Of a stretch of DNA of 64,000 nucleotides, positions 48,236 to 56,582 are shown piece by piece (within the stretch, counting starts at the first letter, position 1; each line of letters opens with the position of its first letter). The notes under the pieces are model-generated. The model saw only the letters and a list, made by a program, of their open reading frames with translations. It searched no databases and was not told the DNA's origin. The position numbers were made by a program, and so were the translations under genes. The stretch is from Sipunculus nudus (Eukaryota; Annelida; Sipuncula; Golfingiida; Sipunculidae), in assembly GCA_026874595.1 (NCBI GenBank), contig CM049322.1:29635340-29699339 (forward strand), in the 5' to 3' direction.

Positions 48236-51200
48236 TTAAATGTATATACAGCTTGATTGAGATTAAATCTATCAATGCTCCCATACATTCACACTTTGAT
48301 CATAGGACATCTGAATAAATATTGTAGCAAATCCGATATCCACATATCCCATTATGTATGTAAACTGCTACATAAACTTATTATTGAGGGATAAACCATA
48401 AACTTCTGTAAACTTCCACTTGTTGTTATAACTTTGTTTTTATTTTTTGTCATGTCATTAAATTTACGGTACATTTTTCACATTTGATATGCAAGTTAAA
48501 TTTTACGTCAGGGTTATAATGAGGTACAATTAAAAATAATTATTATTTACGATAACTCCCGCATTTGCTTCTTAGCGCAATCTAGTATTCAAACTTTGAA
48601 CGATCTAAAAAGTTAAAGATATGTCTTTTCGATTAAAAGTTAACTTTAATCATATTTAAACTCAACAAAGTAAAGCGTTATGGATTCCTGTTTCCGATCT
48701 ACTCAAATGTATAAGAATATACAAAGGAATTAGCCAGTTTTAATGCTTTACTCAAACGTTATGCGTTTCACTAAATGAACACAAGATGGCGCTGATATGC
48801 AACAGCGGTTTACCGTAATTGACAATGAAGAGATGTGCTGAGGTATTATATTAAGAAAACTAGATCAGAATGTTCCTGAATCATACATCATAGTCTAGAT
48901 TCCCTATCATCCAGGTACTTCAGTATATCTTTAAGAAAAAAGAATCACTGAAATAGCTTTCCTTTGAATTTTAGGACAGACTGTATCAGTAGCCGACACT
49001 TTCATGGTAAAAGATGCAACCGGGCGCATCACATGTCAGATCAGCAGTGATGGTATCCCTGTTCAATCTGTATCATGGGAAAGACGAGTCTTAGATGATC
49101 CAGACACCACTGTTTATGTATACATACCTAACAACGGATCAAAAGATCCAAGGTTTGACCTGCTGGACCGCTCAGATTATGAACACTTCAGGAATGGTAG
49201 CAGCACTTTGATCATACACAGCGTGCGTATTTCTGATCAAGCAAACTACACCTGCAGAGTTGACTTCCAGGGACAGGAAGCGGAACACTCAGGTCAAGTT
49301 TTAGTTGTCCGTGAGTACATGATGAAGTGTTTTTTGTGCCTACTAAACCAACTGACTTTGCTATATTATATTATAATCACAGTGCAATATGTTACCTTCA
49401 TATTCAGTATTATTAAATCATACAAATAATCTTTTGAGTAAATTTCTATTTTGTCGATTTCTGTGCGTTATAAAGTCACTTTTAAGACATGGATGAAAAA
49501 TTTATAGTTTTCTACCTATGTCTGTAACTCACTCTTTTAGAAGATGTTCTCGTACCCATCACTGGAGTTTCAGTGATACAGGATAGGTTATAAAATTCTA
49601 AACTGACGCCCTTCTTTACTGGTTCATATCTTATATTAACGAACCTTTTAAAACATTGTTTCAATAGAATGATATCCGTCATTTACAACAGCTAGATAAA
49701 TACCTATTTCAAGTGTTTAGGATATTTTGGTTATTTATCAGAGAAAACCTTTGAACCGGGCACGGAAAACCGGGAAAAGATAAATATTTATAACTCAGGT
49801 TTTTGTTTCTTTTCAGTCTTTTCAGTTCTTAAACAGAAAAAAGATTAATATTTATCAATTTAAATACGAATAAATTGCATTGTCTGTGATGTAGGACGCC
49901 TAACAACACCCACTATACAGGTGACAAAGACACCTGTTACAGAAGGACAAACTGCAATGTTCACCTGTACACCAGCAGAGAATGGTGAGACCATCCTTCA
50001 ATGTGAGTTTAGGAAAACAGATGGCCAGATGAGTGAGAACATCAGCAAAGACAACGGAAGACTGACTATATACCCAACAAACAGGAATGACCAAGGACGT
50101 TATTCTTGCCAGATCAGGAACGAGGCCGGACCTTCTCCCTGGAGTAGTGAAGTAATGCTAGAGGTTTATTGTAAGTGTAATTTTTAGCCGATCATAAAGA
50201 CATATTCATGCGTCTTGTCTCTTAAAATGACAAATGACGCTGCTTTTATCAATAGTATGAATCAATATGCAGATAATAACGGTTATAACAATCTCACATA
50301 GAGCTTTTATTAATATAGTGGTTATAGATATTATTATGCTAGAGGTTGATTGTAAGTGTAATTTTTTTAAGCTTACCTTATAGCCATATTCATGCGCCTT
50401 GTCTCGTACAATGACAAACGCTGTTTTTATCAGTAGATTAAATCAATATGCAGACATAAACGGTAATAACAATCTTACATAGAGCTTTCTATTAATATAG
50501 GTTAACCATGCTCATAATATATCTAACAGGATGTCTTTCCTGAGAGTTATTAATAATAAATGGGTTCATTATTTCCAACATAACAGATCCACCTCACAGT
50601 GTATCTATCAGTGGATACACGAACGGTACCGCTCTGTACCCTGATGATGACATCACACTCACTTGTACAGCTTCTGGAGGGAGGCCGCTCGCTGAGACTG
50701 TTCAGTGGAACTGTTTAGGAGAGGGTAGTGGTGCCGGTACAGTAACCGCTGGGAGCAGACAGAACAGCTTCACTGCAAAAGTCAACATGTCATGGCATGG
50801 ACAAGTATGTTCCTGTTCCGCCTGGCAGAGCGGGAACCAGGGACCTTTTACTGACAGTGTCTACTTCAGTGTCACGTGTGAGTAAAACTTAAATAGTAGT
50901 GTCATGAAAGCGTGTGATCAAATGCATCATTAACAAATCGTCAGACATGTATAACCTGTCGTTCTTTCAACTTGGGTGTATACTGAATAAAATTCGGTAA
51001 CGCTGCTTCGTATGGTGATTTTTATTTATAATAGGAGAACAACTGTTACACTGATCTGACAACATTTAATTTAAATATACGAGAATATATCGGGTCGTTA
51101 GAAATACATTGTTCATATACTGTTCATTCACTGGCTGTATTTAAAATTTGTCAGTATTTGATGCTATTTCAATATTAAAGATTTCATTGAACTAGCCAGA

Positions 51201-54200
51201 TTTTGAATATATATCATGCAGGTTTGGTTTCACAAGAGATTTGCGTTTGATTGTTGTGATTGACATTATGATTATTTTAACAGAATGCAGTTCTCTTTAT
51301 GTAATGCCTTAGCAGAAGGAATTGATACTACTGTTTCCATATTTAGGACATAACCTGCCAATGTTCTCCTTATTACCTGTATTTCATTTCTTGATAATGG
51401 TATATATGCATATGTCTTAATAGTAGTACCCCAGCCAGCACCTTCAATTAACGTCACCAACCCCTATGTGACAGAAGGAGACAGAGCCGTGTTCACCTGT
51501 ACACCCAGCAAGGATGGAGAAACGATCCTTCAATACGAGTTCAAAAAAACAGATGGAAGAGACCCAAGGGGAGAAATCAGTCAAGGAACGCTCACTATTA
51601 GTCAGACAAGGAGGGATGACCAGGGCATTTACTACTGTCGTGTCAGGACTCTGGCAGGATATTCACCAAGGAGCGGGGAAGCCTCGCTTGAAATTGACTG
51701 TAAGTATTTCTAATCTGACTTCTAACACAAAGAACATTTTATTTCTAAACTCAGTCTTCTCAATCTGTGCTTGACTAATAAAGAATACTGTAATCTTTAT
51801 TGTGTAAGCCCGTAAAGTTTCGCATTATGGATTATCTTCGTAAATCAGACATTCATTACACGGACTATTGAACAAACCAGTGTCCAACGGTAAAAAGCTA
51901 CACTATAAAACGCCGTTATAGTATAGCATTTTAAAACAGGGCTACATAAAAGTTAGTATTAACACGGGCAGTTATCAAATTGACCTTTTGCTTGATCATT
52001 TTATGAAGCAAATGAGATCTTTAAATGTGTCCTTTTATCAGATCCCCCGGAGAGTGTATCCATTAATGGATACACGAACGGTTCCATCCTGTACTCTGAT
52101 GATGACATCACACTCACTTGTACAGCAACTGGAGGGAGGCCGCTCGCTGAGTCTGTTCAGTGGAACTGTTCAGGAGAGGGTAGTGGTGCCGGTACAGTAA
52201 TCACTGGGGGCACAAAGAACAGCTTCACTACTAAAGTCAAGAAGTCATGGCATGGACAAGTGTGTTCCTGTTCCGCCTGGCAGCGAGGAAACCAAGGCCC
52301 TTATACTTCAAGTGTAACCTTCACTGTCTTATGTAGGTGTACAAAGATTAATTTCTCGGACAACTGGCGCTGATATTTCAAATATAATCCTGTAGACCAG
52401 ATTTCTAACCTTCATTTTAACAACAATTCATATATACTGAGAAACAAGGTACAAATTTTAAAAAAATCAGTGTTATTTTAGTCAAAATGTAGGAGCTCAG
52501 TCTACTAATTTGAGAATATATGATACTTATTTGTGCTTTGGAAATGCAGACAAATAAAAATACACATAAACGGTTTAATGTAACTGTTATTTAATCATCT
52601 AATCAAATATATTTATCTTAAATGATTGTTTGAGTTCTCTAACTAAATGACCTTATGCCAAGACAAGTCTGTATGTTGCTTCCACAGTACAATGTAAAAC
52701 ATTGGTCCATTTCTCCTCAAACATTAATTGCAAACAACTGTCATCCGACCATATAAGCACAGTTTAGAGTTAAATACATAAGCGATTTGCAAAGGGTAAC
52801 ACAAAATTAAAGCATTTTTACACACCTTATTAATTATAAGGACTTGGTAAAAATATTTACTGGTTTAAATTATGTTGCATCATTGTTTATTTTTAACAAA
52901 TAACATATTCTTGAACAGGGCCCCCGGCAGTACCAGTCTTAGAGTTCAGCCCTTCTTTACCATGGCTTGAGAACCGAACCTACAGCGCCACCTGTAAGTT
53001 GAATGATGTAGGCAATCCAGCGTCTACCTATACCTGGTCAAAGGAGAATCATACTCTACAGGAGCCACCAGGTGCCGCCACCATAAGCCTCTCAGTTACA
53101 AAGGATGACCACAACAAAGAAGTCAAATGTGAGGTAGACAACCAACACACCCTTAATAGGCCACCGCAACAACCACTCGAAGCAAAACAGGGTCTTAATG
53201 TACGGTGTAAGTAATAAATGATAAGCTTAAAATGTCGTAATAAAACATGTCAAAGTACCGGTGAAGGTTATCCAAAAACATGGAATAACAAATGGTTTAT
53301 GATGTCACAGCACCCATAACGCATCTACTCAAACAAACGTTGTGGAGGAGTTATCAATTGTTCATATAGTATGGAGCGTGTATAGATTGCTGATTTTGCT
53401 TATTTTTAATCAACATTATTTTATATTGCTCACAGTCGCTCCCCGTATACAGTTAACACCTGGCCAGGATAAAATCACAAAGTCGGAAAATGAAGATCTA
53501 ATGTTAGAGTGTGCATCAGTTTCAAATCCGATGGCCCAAGGGCAACATTATAGATGGATACATCAAAGAGGAGGATTAATGATCCAGGAGCGAACAGGTC
53601 AGAAGACATGGGTACTAGGACCGCTGAAGGAGGAGACTGCTGGTACCTACACCTGTGAGGTGTCCGTTCATATCAGCCACCCTGAAGCAACAACACTTTC
53701 AGGAATTAAACAAATGTCATTAGTTGTACAGTGTAAGTCTTTGACTGTAACTACCTGTGGTAAAATGTTACAAAATAAGTTTTAATTTCACTTTTTCCAT
53801 CCCTACAATGTGACCTCGTTCTTATTATTCTTACATTATTCAAAATTAATATACACTAAATGATGTTCCAATTTAGCACATCTGCATATATAGGTGTTCT
53901 TCCATCGACAAATGTTCTGTTTTCTAATATGCATTAGATCGATTCTCTTATATGATGTTACCTCAATTTTATGATTAAAAATTGGGTAATAGTAAAATCA
54001 TGATACTGTTATCATTTCTTGTAAATTTATAATTATTCTCTTTCCAGATATCTTTTCAAACACTTCTTGTTAATTTTTATGTAGACTTGTACCTGAGCGC
54101 CATGAGTCCTACGCAGGAGGTGACAGAGTATGAGTCAGTAACCGTGACCTGTACAGCAAATGCTGTACCAGCAGAGACCGTCCAGTTCCTGCCATGGATA

Positions 54201-56542
54201 CAGAGTAACAGAGGCGTTGAAACTGAGTTCAGCAGTACATTTTCCAACCGGAGCATCGCGGTGCTTGAGTTCCCTACAATGCAATTCTATAATACTGGTA
54301 TTTACTTCTGTAGAGCCGGTAACGGTGTATATCAGGAAACGAAAGCCTTTCAGCAGGTTATTGTGAGATGTGAGTGATGTTTAAAATCATTATGGTTTGC
54401 TGCATTAATGTAAATTCTTGAAATAAAGACAAAACCAGTAATTGTGCCATTGGTATAATTATAAGATTCATGAGAGGTAGCTGTACAATACCAGAATTAG
54501 TACAGTATTTTCCCAAGTATTAAGAAACATCAAGTGTATAATGATATGCTGATGAAGGCCTCGAGTCTGGACTTGGACTATGTTGTCTTGGACTCTGTCA
54601 AGAAGGTCAAAAAACCAAACTCAGTCCATTTTCAGTCCTGTAGAAAAAGGGTCTGATATTATGATTGGAAGACACACAAAAGACTAAGATGTATACACAC
54701 TATTGCCTCAGTACATCAGACACGCATACGCTGGTCAATGCCTCTTGAGTGTACATATAGGATGGACATTTGTTCAATATATTTTAACATTAAAGTAATA
54801 AAGCAAACAAGAGCCATGGAAAAATACATAGTTTATCTAATAATTTCATTTTTTATAAATGTAGTTTAAATGGAATGTGACTCTCGCGATTCTGCCTTCA
54901 TTAACTTTCTTTTAAACTAAAAAAAATACGATAAGGATCTTCTGCAGACCAAATGCTAAATGAGTAGTTATTTGCACACTCAACTAGTTCAAATTTGACA
55001 TATCGTGCCCATTATGTCCGTTTTGATATCAAATAAAAATTATTTATTACATCTCCTAAATTAATTACATCATTGTCTATACAGTATGTAGTATTTTCAT
55101 ACAGGTGAACTTAAGTCTCCAATATATTGCATATATCTTATCTAATTGTTTCAGACATTTGGACTTTTTGTACTTTATCAAAGTCACAAATAAGTATTAC
55201 GTATACATAACGGAGGTATCCTCGTCCATGGGATCGTATTGGGCGTGTATGTGATAAATCAGTTCCATTAAATTTAGTAATACAAAAATTCATGAGAAGA
55301 TCAGAACTTCATTGGCTCACCCTGTGCTGGTTTACCCAAAGGCAGTAATTTCTTGGTGGTTTTTACCATAGTGTTGATAATCTTTCTTTGTTGAGCAACA
55401 ACATGCATTGTGTTTTACTGATCAGACATTGGTATGTTTTATTTTGCCAGATGCTGCAAAGCAGCCTGACCATCCTGCAGATGGATCGAGAGTATTCACA
55501 GGTTTAGGTCAAGACGTCTCGTTGTCAATTACTGTTGACGCCTTTCCTGCCAGCGTACAATTCTTGTGGTATTTTGTTCAAGGACAGAATATTACAAGAA
55601 TCCATCAGGATAACCATATAACAATTACCGTTGGTTCCCTGAATAGTACGCTACACATCACAAATATCACTGTGTCCGATCTGGGTAACTATACCGTCAG
55701 TGCAGAAAACGGAGTCCGATCTGGCAGTAACTTTTCATATATGGTGATACCAAGAGGTAACATTTGCAGTGCAATATCTGATGATTTTTTTCAGGGTGTA
55801 ATTTTTATTCCGCAGAATTGCAACTTGCACAAAATATTTTGTTTTTAAATTTTGTGTTCCATTTGCGTATTGGTTTAGTGATTCAAATTCATTATTGTAA
55901 AATGTCTCGTTTATTTTGATATTTTTTTATTCACAGTGTTATTCACATACGTTCGTGAAGCCATCCGTGACACTAAAATTCTGAAATTGTTTTATAGAAG
56001 GTCCAGGACCACCGTTCATAAACGTCCAGAAAAGTGCCCAAACCCCTATTTCTGTGGAACTCGCATGGCAAGCAAACTTTGATGGAGGATACCCACAATC
56101 CTTCAGTATCCACTACAGGCAATTAGAGCAAGAGTTTATGCTGTTCCGGTCAAGAATCAAAGATCAGGGTCTATATAGATTTCACTACATCAGAGTTACC
56201 CCATTAAAACCAGGAACAGCATATGATTTCAAGGTGAATGCACATAATGCATATAATGGAGAATCCATTGCATCGTCCATCATTGTACAGATCAGGACGT
56301 TAGGTGAGTATATTCGCTGTCTGTCGTTATTATACTTACCAACCTCCATGGCTTTGGTATTTAAAAAAGTTAAGAAATGACCAACTTGTCAGTTTTTCAG
56401 GTTTCTCCATGTTTAATGTGAAACCAAATTTTCTCATGTCTTTTGTAACTTGAATTTTTATTAACCGTCTTTATTTTTGCGTTTAAAGACCCCACCCCAA
56501 AGCATTTGAATACTTTCTGAATACTGCTTTTCTGTCTTGCTA

Positions 56543-56582
<40 letters not shown>

